In this document: positions 24,601 through 32,546 of the stretch, in pieces | Layout of the letters: each line of letters begins with the position of its first letter | Position numbering within the stretch: position 1 is the stretch's first letter | Assembly: GCA_963823245.1 (NCBI GenBank) | Contig: CAWGKQ010000012.1 | Span: forward strand, 124,001 to 188,000 | Length of the DNA stretch: 64,000 bases | Origin: JAWVFM01 sp963823245 | GTDB taxonomy: Bacteria; Actinomycetota; Thermoleophilia; Solirubrobacterales; 70-9 | Direction of reading: 5' to 3' | Translations under genes and position numbers: made by a program | Notes under the pieces: generated by a model | What the model was told of the DNA's origin: nothing | Database searches by the model: none | What the model saw: only the letters and a program-made list of their open reading frames with translations

Positions 24601-25949
24601 CTCGTCAAGGAGGGCGTGGTCAGCCCCGACGACGTCGACACCGAGGGGAACGAGCGCCGCTCGCAGCTTTCGGAGATCCACAAGGAGCTGCGGCGCAAGA
24701 TGGACGCGGGCGAGTACGAGGACCCGAGCTCGACCGCGATGCAGACCGGCGAGCTCGACCGGACCAAGAGCCCCGAGGTGGAGACCGCCGTCTCCGAGAA
24801 GCGCCTGCGGAGCCTGAACGAGGAGCTCCTGAACGTCCCCGAGAGCTTCACGATCCACCGCAAGCTCCGCAAGCCGCTGATGCGCCGGCTCGAGATCCTC
24901 GAGGACGGCCCGATCGAGTACGGGCACGCCGAGGCGCTCGCGTTCGCATCGCTGCTCACCGAGGGAACGCACATCCGCATCACGGGCCAGGACACCGAGC
25001 GCGGCACGTTCTCGCACCGCCACCTCGTGCTCGCCGACGAGAAGACGGGCCTCAAGTACGTGCCGATCCAGAACCTGTCCGGCTCGCTCGCCCCGTTCGA
25101 GATCCACAACAGCCCGCTGTCGGAGATCGCCTGCCTCGGCTTCGAGTACGGCTACTCGGCCGCCTCGCCCGAGAGCCTCGTGCTCTGGGAGGCCCAGTTC
25201 GGCGACTTCGGCAACGCCGCCCAGGTGATCATCGACAGCTTCATCGTCTCCGGCGAGGCGAAGTGGGGCCAGACGACGCGGCTGACGCTGCTCCTGCCGC
25301 ACGGCTACGAGGGCTCGGGTCCCGAGCACTCGAGCGCCCGCATCGAGCGGTTCATCCAGCTCGCCTCGGAGGGCAACATCCGCCTCGCCAACCCGACGAC
25401 CGCGGGCCAGTACTTCCACCTGCTCCGCCGCCAGGCGCGGATCGCCAAGGCCCGGCCGCTCGTCGTGTTCACCCCGAAGGGGCTCCTGCGCCTCCCGGCG
25501 GCCGCCTCGAAGCTCTCCGACCTCACCGATGGCAAGTTCGAGTGGGTCCTCGACGACCCGACGATGGAGGATGCGCGCCGCGGCGACGTCACCCGCCTCA
25601 TCCTCTGCTCCGGCAAGGTCTACTACGACATGGCGAGCCACGAGCGCCGCGCCGACGCCACGTCGGTTGCGATCGCGCGGGTCGAGCTCCTCTACCCCTT
25701 CGCCCGCGACCAGATCGTCAGCCTGCTCGCGAGCTACCCGAACGTCAAGGAGATCCTCTGGGTCCAGGAGGAGCCGAAGAACATGGGCGCCTGGAGCGTC
25801 ATGTTCCGCCGCATGCCCGAGCTCAGTCCCCGAGGGCGTCGACTTCCGCTACGTGGGCCGCCCGCCGCGCGCAGCGCCGTCGGAGGGCTACCCCGGCGGC
25901 CCACCGCCTGGAGCAGGAGCGGATCGTGCTCACGGCGCTGAGCGCGTAG
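21663..25949 (+). CDS. kgd: 2-oxoglutarate dehydrogenase, fused E2-E1 polypeptide with two lipoyl domains (frameshifted)
   Basis: Oxidatively decarboxylates 2-oxoglutarate to succinyl-CoA. Domains in order: lipoyl domain 1 (residues 1-85) and a near-copy (about 115-195), each with the STDKVDAEV lipoyl-lysine turn; an E3-binding domain (ATPVARRAAGKNGVEL..GSGPGGKVTKADV); the acyltransferase core with TSTYDHRVIQGAESG; then the thiamine-dependent E1 (MAHRGRLAVLAHNLGRS, and GDAAFPGQGVVSETLN through IITDNQVGFTT). Three +1 indels interrupt the frame near 22498, 25825 and 25895; correcting them gives one continuous protein of about 1425 residues ending RLEQERIVLTALSA. The better known mycobacterial and corynebacterial enzymes lack lipoyl domains, so this is a more complete fusion. 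The three breaks in an essential enzyme look like sequence errors. Confidence 0.9.
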   Translation: MAEATLVEIEMPAMGESVTEGTVLEWHVKEGDSVEEGQTVIEVSTDKVDAEVPAPASGTITKLLVGEDDTVQVGQALAQLDPNGGAPAADASSEDDVSEEEAPPAKSAEGPAGETVQIEMPEMGESVTEGTVLEWHVKEGDSVEEGQTVIEVSTDKVDAEVPAPASGTITKLLVEPDDVVKVGQGLAEMSAGGAPSGDGATAGTDASEAPTQVDTPQPDGNGAARATPVARRAAGKNGVELGGVQGSGPGGKVTKADVLAAADGKDGASAAPAAIGEAEAPAGSRGDARGGDEPEPRDPDSDLLQDGAGRHARRQAQGAQRRPFGSGNEDLLHAPHRMGDREGGGGVAGDGPVLRRSRGQAVRDRPGVGEPRDRRRRRAQGRAQPDGAVHQGCRRPRLRRVPHLLRGPDHQDAGEQAHRRRLQGHDDQPHEPGRPRDRRLGAAPDERPGDHHRLRLARLSGRVGARSSRADQGARHLEGHDDDLHLRPPRHPGRRVGIVPAPDRPAPAGRGQVLRGRGERPRPLAERRHVGLSGIGVGAADASRPVHAGDGHACSARHRAPPGRAGRHLAAQGLPHPRAPRRAPQPARRRAEGRSGDRAGEPQPDSGADVEDPGVDPADRGGGRDAARGPAADEGGVLRHDRLPDRAPRLAPAADVAAGDDRDGRPPHAASGHGEARATPPPDRGLPVRALRAEGVPRPEGILDRGTRRGRADDRRARHARHAGGRRGGRDRDGPPRPPRGARPQPRAVGRVDPRRVRGREGARGGEGDRRDPALRHGRRQVPLRRRGHGDHRRRRAGQGPPLPEPVAPRVRRPGGDRRRPLRADPALRAAPPAHREGGRAPPPARRRRVPGPGRRVRDAQPAGPRGLLDRRHRPHHHRQPGGLHHRSAGRPLHPLRERPRQGLQHPDRPRERRRRRGMRRRGAPRNGLPRALGPRLRDRPHRVPALRPQRDRRARVHAAADGGADQGASAGVGDLRRPARQGGRGQPRRRRHRGERAPLAAFGDPQGAAAQDGRGRVRGPELDRDADRRARPDQEPRGGDRRLREAPAEPERGAPERPRELHDPPQAPQAADAPARDPRGRPDRVRARRGARVRIAAHRGNAHPHHGPGHRARHVLAPPPRARRREDGPQVRADPEPVRLARPVRDPQQPAVGDRLPRLRVRLLGRLAREPRALGGPVRRLRQRRPGDHRQLHRLRRGEVGPDDAADAAPAARLRGLGSRALERPHRAVHPARLGGQHPPRQPDDRGPVLPPAPPPGADRQGPAARRVHPEGAPAPPGGRLEALRPHRWQVRVGPRRPDDGGCAPRRRHPPHPLLRQGLLRHGEPRAPRRRHVGCDRAGRAPLPLRPRPDRQPARELPERQGDPLGPGGAEEHGRLERHVPPHARAQSPRASTSATWAARRAQRRRRATPAAHRLEQERIVLTALSA
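21685..21858 (+). repeat. Direct repeat copy 1 (lipoyl domain coding)
   Basis: 174 bp that differ from bases 22012-22185 at only four positions by eye, three of them synonymous. Such identity, including third codon positions, means a recent duplication or ongoing gene conversion between the two lipoyl domains of the E2-E1 protein. Confidence 0.9.
22012..22185 (+). repeat. Direct repeat copy 2 (lipoyl domain coding)
   Basis: Second copy of the 174-bp lipoyl-domain repeat, offset by 327 bp from the first. The sequences between and after the copies (the Ala/Glu/Asp-rich linkers) are not similar, so identity is confined to the folded domain. Confidence 0.9.
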
Positions 25950-25952
25950 CGC

Positions 25953-26303
25953 TTGGCGCGACGTCGCGAGAGCGCGCACGGCGACCGAGCGCGGCTGCGG
26001 GAGCCCGCGCCCGGGCCGCTCTGGCGCTGGGTCAAGGTCGCGAGCTGGATCGAGCTCGCCGTCTTCGCCGCCCTCTGCTTCTTCTGGCTCGCCCCGGGCT
26101 TCCCCACCGAGACGTTCATCTTCGGCGCGGCTCATGGCGTCGGGTACCTGGCCCTGCTCGGGCTCATCGCGGCGGCCTGCTTCCGCCACCAGGCACCCTA
26201 CGTCGTGCTGGCCGCCAGCCTCACCCCGGTCGGGCCGCTGGGCACCGTCATCGCGATCGAGTGGACGGAACGTCACAAGCCCAATTACGAGCGCCAGGTC
26301 TGA
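25953..26303 (+). CDS. DUF3817 integral membrane protein
   Basis: A 116-residue protein with three hydrophobic segments: WIELAVFAALCFFWLAPG, AHGVGYLALLGLIAAACF and a VVLAASLTPVGPLGTVIAI stretch. The order 'W..VA..E......F', 'H G......Y' and 'PFGTF'-like end (here GPLGTVIAIEW) is the DUF3817 pattern widespread in actinobacteria. Starts at TTG 25953, three bases after the 2-oxoglutarate dehydrogenase stop, so probably co-transcribed. Function unknown. Confidence 0.75.
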   Translation: MARRRESAHGDRARLREPAPGPLWRWVKVASWIELAVFAALCFFWLAPGFPTETFIFGAAHGVGYLALLGLIAAACFRHQAPYVVLAASLTPVGPLGTVIAIEWTERHKPNYERQV

Positions 26304-26367
26304 ATGCGGGAATGGCGGGGCGGGGCCGCGGGAGGCAGGGGATCCACGCGGCCCGCACCCACGCCTG

Positions 26368-26399
26368 CGCGTCGGTAGCCAGGGAGGGATGCCGACGCG
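26368..26399. terminator. Possible bidirectional hairpin between convergent genes
   Basis: CGCGTCGG and CCGACGCG form a perfect 8-bp stem with a 16-nt loop between the DUF3817 gene (+) and aconitase (-). There is no T-run on either side, as is common for actinobacterial terminators. The surrounding 239-bp gap (26304-26542) holds nothing else I can identify. Confidence 0.4.
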
Positions 26400-26542
26400 G
26401 TCGTCCCCGGAGGCGGGACTAACCGGGGACGAGCTTTATCAAGTCACCCTCTAACTAACGGCCTCCCTGGTGGGCTTGCCCCATTCTTGCCTATCCGGGC
26501 CCTTCCTGTCAACCCGGCTCGGCCCGGTGCTCGGCCAAGCGG

Positions 26543-29338
26543 CTAGCGAAGGTCCCTGAGGACCCGGTGAAGGATGCCGCCGTTGCGGTAGTAGCCGACC
26601 TCGTTCGGGGTGTCGAGCCGGACGGTCGCCTCGAACGTGACGTCGTCGGCGCCGTCGCGGTGCGCCGTCACCTCGGCCGTCTTGGCCTCGCCCCCGGCGA
26701 GATCGCCGACGTCGAACGTCTCCTCGCCCGTCAGCCCGAGCGACTCGGCTGAATCGCCGTCGGCGAACTGGAGCGGCAGCACGCCCATCCCGATCAGGTT
26801 CGAGCGGTGGATGCGCTCGTAGCTCTCGGCGATGACGGCGCGCACGCCCAGGAGCGCCGTGCCCTTGGCGGCCCAATCGCGCGAGGAGCCCGATCCGTAT
26901 TCCTTGCCGGCGAGGACGACCAGCGGCACGCCCTCGTCGGCATACGCCATCGCGGCCTCGTAGATCGTCGTCTCCTCCCCGTCGGGGAATTGACGGGTGA
27001 ACCCGCCCTCGCGGTCGACCAGCTTGTTGCGCAGCCGGATGTTCGCGAACGTCCCGCGGATCATCACCTCGTCGTTTCCCCGCCGCGATCCGTAAGAGTT
27101 GAAGTCGCGCGGCTCGACCCCGTTCTCGATCAACCAGCGACCGGCCGGGCTGTCCTTCTTGATCGCCCCCGCCGGGGAGATGTGGTCGGTCGTGACCGAG
27201 TCGCCGAGCACCGCGAGAGCGCGCGCGCCGGAGATCGGCTCGATCGGCGCGGGCTCGGCGTCCATGCCCTCGAAGTAGGGGGGCTTGCGAACGTAGGTGG
27301 AGTCGGTCCACTCGTAGCGGTCCCCCGCCGGCGTGTCGAGGCCCCGCCAGCGCTCGTCGCCGGTGAAGACGTCGGAGTAGCTCGAGCGGTACATGTCCGA
27401 GCGGATCGCGTCGGCGACGGTCTGCTTGATCTCCTCCGACGACGGCCAGATGTCGCGCAGGTGGACCGGCTCGCCGTCGGAGCCCTCGCCCAGCGGCTCG
27501 GAGAGCAGGTCGATGTCCATGCGGCCGGCGAGCGCGTAGGCGACGCAGAGGGGCGGCGAGGCCAGGTAGTTGTTGCGCACGTCCTGCTGGATACGCCCCT
27601 CGAAGTTGCGGTTGCCCGACAGCACTGCGCAGACAACGAGGTCGTTGTCGTTGACCGCGGCGGAGATCTCATCGGCGAGCGGGCCGGAGTTCCCGATGCA
27701 CGTGGTGCATCCGTAGCCGACGAGGTTGAAGCCGAGCTTGTCGAGATCCTCGGTCAGGCGGGCGCGATCGAGGTAGTCGGTCACGACCATCGAGCCGGGA
27801 GCGAGCGAGGTCTTCACCCAGGGTTTCGACTCGAGGCCCCGCTCCGCCGCCTTGCGGGCGAGGAGCCCGGCGGCAACCATCACCGATGGGTTCGAGGTGT
27901 TGGTGCAACTCGTGATCGCCGCGATCACGACCCGGCCGTGATCGAGGTCGAACTCCGTCCCGTCGTCGAGCGTGACCGCGACAGGATTGGCGGCCCGCTC
28001 AGCCGTCGCTGTCCCGCCGACCTTCCGGGGCTTGCCGCGACCGTCGCTGTGGTCCTCCCCCGGCGGGTCGGACGCCGGAAAGCTGTCCGCCACCGCCTCG
28101 TCGTAGCCGTTGCCGAGCGCCTCGGCGGCCTCGGGGTCGAACTCCTTGAGCGATTCGATGAAGGCGCCCTTGGCGTCGGTCAGGGCGATGCGGTCCTGCG
28201 GCCGCTTCGGCCCCGCGATCGAGGGCTCCACCTCGCCGAGGTCGAGCTCGACGGTCTCCGAGAAGCTCGCCTCCTCCGACTGCTCGTCGTGGAACATGCC
28301 CTGCTCGCGCGCGTAGGCGTCGACCAGCTCGATCAGCTCGGTCGGGCGGCCGGTGAACTCGAGATAGCGGAGGGTCTCTCGATCGACGGGGAAGATCGCG
28401 CAGGTCGATCCGAACTCCGGCGACATGTTCCCGATGGTCGCCCGATCGGCGAGACCGAGGCCCGGGAGCCCGGGGCCGTAGAACTCGACGAACTTCCCGA
28501 CGACGCCGCGCTCGCGCAGCATCTCGGTAACGCGGAGAACGAGGTCGGTGGCGGTCGCCCCCTCCGACAGCTCGCCGTCGAGCCTGAATCCGACGACGCG
28601 CGGCAGCAGCATCGAGATCGGCTGGCCGAGCATCGCCGCCTCGGCCTCGATCCCGCCGACGCCCCACCCGAGCACGCCGAGGCCGTTGATCATCGTGGTG
28701 TGTGAGTCGGTGCCGACGAGCGTGTCGGGGTACGCCTGCGGCGCCTCGCCCTCACGCTCGTTCGTGAAAACGACCTGCCCCAGGTACTCGAGGTTGACCT
28801 GGTGGCAGATGCCGGTCGCCGGCGGGACGACGCGGAAGTTGTCGAACGCCTGCTGGCCCCAGCGCAGGAACCCGTAACGCTCGCCGTTGCGCTCGTAGTC
28901 GCGGTCGGCGTTGATGTCGAACGCGCGCGGGTTCCCGAACGCGTCGACCTGGACCGAGTGGTCGATCACGAGGTCCACCGGCACCAGCGGGTTGATCCGC
29001 GAGGGATCCGAGCCGAGCTCGTCGATCGCGTCGCGCATCGCGGCGAGATCGACGATCGCCGGCACGCCCGTGAAGTCCTGCATCAGCACCCTCGCGGGCT
29101 GGAACGGGATCTCCACGCTCGGCTCCGCGCCCGCGTCCCAGGTGGCGATCGCCTCCACGTTCTCGGCGGTGACGGACTCGCCGTCCTCGAGCCGGAGCGC
29201 GTTCTCGAGCAGGACCTTGATCGAGTACGGAAGGCGCGCGACGTCGAACTTCGACTGCAGGGCGTCGAGGCGGTGGATCTCGTAGGAGCGGCCGCCGACC
29301 TCGAGGGTGTCGCGGGCGCCGAAGGAGTCGCCGCTCAC
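26543..29338 (-). CDS. acnA: Aconitate hydratase A
   Basis: Interconverts citrate and isocitrate using a [4Fe-4S] cluster; the apo-form can act as an RNA-binding iron sensor in some bacteria. The three cluster Cys residues are visible in AITSCTNTSNPSVM and GYGCTTCIGNSGPL. The substrate-binding GTDSHTTMINGLGVLGWG block and the swivel domain VLGDSVTTDHISPAG...FNSYGSRRGNDEVMIRGTFANIR are complete. At 931 aa it is slightly longer than usual because of an acidic, Gly/Pro-rich insert around residues 405-450 (NGYDEAVADSFPASDPPGED), common in actinobacteria. GTG start overlaps the stop of an upstream SDR (GTGA). Confidence 0.96.
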   Translation of the reverse strand: MSGDSFGARDTLEVGGRSYEIHRLDALQSKFDVARLPYSIKVLLENALRLEDGESVTAENVEAIATWDAGAEPSVEIPFQPARVLMQDFTGVPAIVDLAAMRDAIDELGSDPSRINPLVPVDLVIDHSVQVDAFGNPRAFDINADRDYERNGERYGFLRWGQQAFDNFRVVPPATGICHQVNLEYLGQVVFTNEREGEAPQAYPDTLVGTDSHTTMINGLGVLGWGVGGIEAEAAMLGQPISMLLPRVVGFRLDGELSEGATATDLVLRVTEMLRERGVVGKFVEFYGPGLPGLGLADRATIGNMSPEFGSTCAIFPVDRETLRYLEFTGRPTELIELVDAYAREQGMFHDEQSEEASFSETVELDLGEVEPSIAGPKRPQDRIALTDAKGAFIESLKEFDPEAAEALGNGYDEAVADSFPASDPPGEDHSDGRGKPRKVGGTATAERAANPVAVTLDDGTEFDLDHGRVVIAAITSCTNTSNPSVMVAAGLLARKAAERGLESKPWVKTSLAPGSMVVTDYLDRARLTEDLDKLGFNLVGYGCTTCIGNSGPLADEISAAVNDNDLVVCAVLSGNRNFEGRIQQDVRNNYLASPPLCVAYALAGRMDIDLLSEPLGEGSDGEPVHLRDIWPSSEEIKQTVADAIRSDMYRSSYSDVFTGDERWRGLDTPAGDRYEWTDSTYVRKPPYFEGMDAEPAPIEPISGARALAVLGDSVTTDHISPAGAIKKDSPAGRWLIENGVEPRDFNSYGSRRGNDEVMIRGTFANIRLRNKLVDREGGFTRQFPDGEETTIYEAAMAYADEGVPLVVLAGKEYGSGSSRDWAAKGTALLGVRAVIAESYERIHRSNLIGMGVLPLQFADGDSAESLGLTGEETFDVGDLAGGEAKTAEVTAHRDGADDVTFEATVRLDTPNEVGYYRNGGILHRVLRDLR

Positions 29339-30160
29339 CGCTCGCTCGGCTTCCCGTCCGCCGCCGCGCTCGCCCGGTGGCCGGCGTCGACGCCGCCCGC
29401 CACGCGCTGGGCCCTTGCGCCGCTCTGCACTCGCGCCGAGACGCTCGGCGCGCCGAGCGCGAAGTGGGACAGCGCGCGCTGACGGAGCGGGCCAACGGCC
29501 ACCTCCGCGCGGTTGCGCTCGATCGCGCGGAGCACCGCGTGCGCCACGCGCTGCGGCGTCGTCGTGCCGAGGCCGCCGTCGCTCGCGCCCGATTTCGCGA
29601 ACAGGCCGGCCTCGCGAACGAATCCCGGTGAAACGACCGACACGCCGACTTCACTAACCGCGAGGTCGGTGCGCAACGCGAGCGCGAATCCTCGAAGACC
29701 GAACTTGGTGGCGTTGTAGAGCGAGGATCGGGGCGCTCGCGGCCTTTCCGGCCAGCGAGGCGATGAAGACGAGATGGCCCGTGCCGCGCGCGGCCATGCC
29801 GGGGGCGAGGATCCGCGCCATACGGATCGGCGCCTCGAGGTTGACGCGGACGGTCTGCGCGACCTGCTCCTCGGTGAAGTCCTCGAGTCTGCCGGTGCCG
29901 GAGACCCCGGCGTTCGCCACCAGCGCATCGACCTCGCCCGCCTCGCCCGCGAGGCGCTCGGCGGCGCCCTCGAGAGCCAGGTCGGCGACGATCGGCCGGT
30001 GCCCGTCGCCGGGCAGCGAGGCCGCGAGGTCGACCAGCTCGTCGGCCTTCCGCGAGCTGACGACGACCGTCGCACCGCGCTCGGCAAGGGCCTTGGCGAT
30101 AGCTCGGCCGAGCCCCCCGGTCGCGCCGGTGACAAGGGCCGTCTTGCCGTCGAGCTTCAC
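29335..30160 (-). CDS. Short-chain dehydrogenase/reductase (frameshifted)
   Basis: Classical SDR: GKTALVTGATGGLGRAIAKAL at the N-terminus, VANAGVSGTG, the catalytic Ser in LVFIASLAG and Tyr-Lys in SLYNATKFGLRG. A single inserted base near 29728 breaks the frame right before SLYNATK; removing it joins AASAP to SSLYNATK. GTG 30160 is preceded by AAGGA almost without spacing, so the exact start is uncertain. The C-terminal tail (about 40 residues) is Arg/Ala-rich. The stop overlaps the aconitase start by four bases, so the two are coupled although metabolically unrelated as far as can be seen. Confidence 0.8.
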
Positions 30161-30208
30161 TCCTTGGAAGCTACCAGGGGCAAGTCTCACGCCTATAGGC
30201 TTTTCGCG

Positions 30209-30514
30209 ATGAAGCTCTACGTCTGCTGGACCACCGTTCAGACCATCCGACCCCCTCACGGCCACCCGTGCCACAACGCCTACAAGGCGGTCACCGAGGC
30301 CGGGTACGACCCCGAGGTCATCAAGGTGCGCGGCCTCGGCATCGGCCCTGGATTCATGCATGTGATGACCGAGGGCCGCAAGGAGGTCGAGAAGCTCACC
30401 GGCCAGCACGCGGTGCCCGTCCTCGTCACCGACGACGGCGAGGCGATACAGGACTCCCAGCGCATCGTCGAGTGGGCGAAGGCGCACCCGGCGCCGGCCG
30501 CCGCGCCTAGCTAG
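30209..30514 (+). CDS. Glutaredoxin/GST-N-terminal-fold protein
   Basis: A 101-residue thioredoxin-fold protein. MKLYVCWTT at the N-terminus, a HPCHNAYKAV helix, the cis-Pro region HAVPVLVTDDGEAIQDSQRIVEWA and an Ala/Pro tail follow the pattern of the N-terminal domain of glutathione S-transferases and small glutaredoxin-like proteins. The single Cys in HPCHNAY may be the reactive one; a CxxC pair is absent, so a simple disulfide oxidoreductase role is uncertain. It diverges from the SDR-aconitase unit. Confidence 0.75.
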   Translation: MKLYVCWTTVQTIRPPHGHPCHNAYKAVTEAGYDPEVIKVRGLGIGPGFMHVMTEGRKEVEKLTGQHAVPVLVTDDGEAIQDSQRIVEWAKAHPAPAAAPS

Positions 30515-30545
30515 TAGCAATCCGCACCTGATTGTTAGTAGGTGT

Positions 30546-30574
30546 TTGCGGTTGTCTGAGCGATCCGCTACTCT
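30546..30574 (+). promoter_or_regulatory. Promoter of the riboswitch-controlled cell-wall hydrolase
   Basis: TTGCGG (30546-30551) and TACTCT (30569-30574) are separated by exactly 17 bp, a housekeeping-sigma arrangement. Transcription would begin about 30580, just ahead of the riboswitch. Confidence 0.6.
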
Positions 30575-30589
30575 GCCGCGACTTCAGTA

Positions 30590-30720
30590 ACCGGAAATGC
30601 CGAGTCCCCGCCCAGACCTCTAGGCGGGGAACGGGGGAACCGAATCACTGGGGCGAGCCCACCCTCGGGTGGGGGCGCAACTCCTTTAGCGCTAGCCCGT
30701 CAGCTAACCCCGTAGGCCGA
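30590..30720 (+). promoter_or_regulatory. c-di-AMP riboswitch (ydaO-yuaA type)
   Basis: The leader carries the recognisable conserved blocks of this RNA class in the right order: GCCGAGTCC at the 5' side, GGGGAACGGGGGAACC, then GGGGCGA, and near the 3' side CCGTCAGCTAACCCCGTAGG. A variable GC hairpin (CCCACCCTCGGGTGGG) sits between. It lies between a good promoter and the ribosome-binding site (GAAGGAGA) of a secreted NlpC/P60-like hydrolase, which is the usual target in actinobacteria. In known members c-di-AMP binding turns expression off. Assignment is by motif recognition, not a covariance search. Confidence 0.92.
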
Positions 30721-30733
30721 CGAAGGAGACGGT

Positions 30734-31309
30734 TTGACCACGCATACCCGAATTCATCCTCGCCGAGCCGGGCGCCTCGCCGTTCTCGGCGTCGTCATGG
30801 CCGGGCTCGCACTTGGCTCGACGGCCGCCTTCGCCGACAGCGGCGGCACCGGCGCCGGCAGCGGGACAGGTGGCTCCCCACCGCCCACGGTCGCCGGCGC
30901 GAAGGCCAAGATCGTCAACGGCTTCGCGGTCGCGCCGAAGAGCGCGCCGGCCGCGGTCAAGAAGGTCATCGCCTCGGGCAACCGCATCGCGAAGGGCCAC
31001 CCCTACTGCTGGGGCGGCGGCCACGCCAGCTTCCACTCGAGCTGTTACGACTGCTCCGGCTCGGTGAGCTACGCGCTCCACGGCGCCGGGCTCGTCGACC
31101 GGCCGCACGCAGCCGATTTCATGGGCTGGGCCGATCGCGGCAAGGGACGGTGGATCTCGGTCTACGCTAACTCGGGCCATGTGTGGATGACGGTCGCCGG
31201 ACTGCGGTTCGATACTTCCGACACCCCCGGGCAGGGCCCGGGCTGGGCGAAGGGCTTCGGGTATGAGAACCCGGGTTCGTTCGTCGTCAGGCACAAGGCC
31301 CCGCTCTAG
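30734..31309 (+). CDS. Secreted NlpC/P60-like peptidoglycan hydrolase
   Basis: TTG start 5 bp after GAAGGAGAC. The signal peptide (RAGRLAVLGVVMAGLALGSTAAFA) is followed by a Gly/Ser-rich linker and a catalytic domain of about 130 residues. The catalytic Cys is in YDCSGSVSYALHGAGL and the His in NSGHVWMTVAGLRFD, the standard order for NlpC/P60 cysteine peptidases that cut peptide bridges in the cell wall. The domain also has the YCWGGGH block just upstream. Controlled by the c-di-AMP riboswitch in its leader, linking wall turnover to osmotic/turgor signalling. No cell-wall-binding repeats are present. Confidence 0.88.
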   Translation: MTTHTRIHPRRAGRLAVLGVVMAGLALGSTAAFADSGGTGAGSGTGGSPPPTVAGAKAKIVNGFAVAPKSAPAAVKKVIASGNRIAKGHPYCWGGGHASFHSSCYDCSGSVSYALHGAGLVDRPHAADFMGWADRGKGRWISVYANSGHVWMTVAGLRFDTSDTPGQGPGWAKGFGYENPGSFVVRHKAPL

Positions 31310-31355
31310 GCCGCGGACGCCGCCCGGCGGCCGCCCGTACGCCGAATCGTCTAGC

Positions 31356-31382
31356 CCGGACCGGCAATATGCGCCGGTCCGG
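31356..31382 (+). terminator. Hairpin terminator after the hydrolase gene
   Basis: CCGGACCGGC and GCCGGTCCGG form a perfect 10-bp stem around a 7-nt AATATGC loop, 47 bp after the hydrolase stop. No T-run follows. It separates the hydrolase from the polyamine transporter operon. Confidence 0.65.
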
Positions 31383-31450
31383 CCTCGGATCGTGCGTTGT
31401 CGATTCGATAGCGTGGACAACGCCCAAGGAGCAACGGGCGGTTTGGCGAG

Positions 31451-32546
31451 GTGGAGTCCAGCACAGCGGTCAGCGTCGAGGGGGCCGGCGGTCCTACCGC
31501 CGGCGGTGCCGCGCCTGAGACCTCCGCCCCCGACATTCGCCTCGCCGGTCTTCGCAAGACCTACGGCGACGTCGTCGCGGTCGACCGCGTCGACCTCGAG
31601 ATCACCCGCGGCGAGTTCTTCACGCTCCTGGGTCCGTCCGGCTCGGGGAAGACCACGACGCTGCGCCTGATCGCCGGCTTCGAGGACCCCGACGAGGGGA
31701 CGGTCGAGCTCGGGGGAGCCGACGTGACCGGCCTGCCGCCGTACGGCCGGGAGGTCAACACGGTCTTCCAGGACTACGCCCTCTTCCCCCACATGTCGGT
31801 GGCCGTCAACGTCGAGTACGGCCTGCGCATCGGCAAGGTCGCGAAGGACGAGCGCCGCCGCCGCCGCGCCGAGGCGCTGGAGATGGTCCGCCTGGGCGAC
31901 TACGGCGACCGCAAGCCGGGGGAGCTCTCCGGCGGGCAGCGCCAGCGCGTTGCCCTTGCCCGGGCGATCGTGAACCGCCCCCGCGTCCTCCTCCTCGACG
32001 AGCCGCTCGGCGCCCTCGACCTCAAGCTGCGCGAGCAGATGCAGGTGGAGCTCAAGGAGATCCAGGGCGAGGTGGGCATCACGTTCATCTACGTCACGCA
32101 CGACCAGGACGAGGCCCTGACGATGAGCAACCGCATCGCGGTGTTCAACTCCGGCCGCATCGAGCAGGTGGGGACGCCCGAGGAGGTCTACGAGCGGCCG
32201 GCCACGCAGTTCGTCGGCGGCTTCGTCGGCGCCTCGAACGTGCTCGAGCGCGAAGGGCGCCGGTTCACGAGTCAGGCCCGAGAAGGTGCGGCTGCTCGCC
32301 GCCGCCGACAGCCGCGACGACCTCGTCACAGAGCGCGGCCGGATCATCGACGTCGCGTACGCGGGTGCGACGACGCGGTACCTGATCGACTTGCAGGCAG
32401 GGGGAAAGCTTCTGGTCGTCCGCCAGAACCTCGAGACGACCTCGAAGGAGGCGCTCGAGCAGGGCGGGCAGGAGGTGGAGGTCGGCTGGCGCGCCGAGCA
32501 GGCGGTGCCGGTCTCAGATGAAAACGAGAGAGGGGAACCCCTGTGA
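31451..32546 (+). CDS. potA: ABC transporter ATP-binding protein, polyamine (PotA) type (frameshifted)
   Basis: Energises uptake of spermidine/putrescine-like substrates. Walker A GPSGSGKTT, Q-loop FQDYALFPHM, signature LSGGQRQRVALARAI, Walker B VLLLDEPLGALD and the switch His in YVTHDQDEA are all present. After residue about 270 (FVGASNVLEREGRRFT) one inserted A at 32270 shifts the frame; the C-terminal TOBE domain (VRPEKVRLL...VVRQNLETTSKEAL) continues in the next frame to 32546. GTG 31451 is the likely start. The stop overlaps the binding-protein start (GTGA at 32543). Confidence 0.9.
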
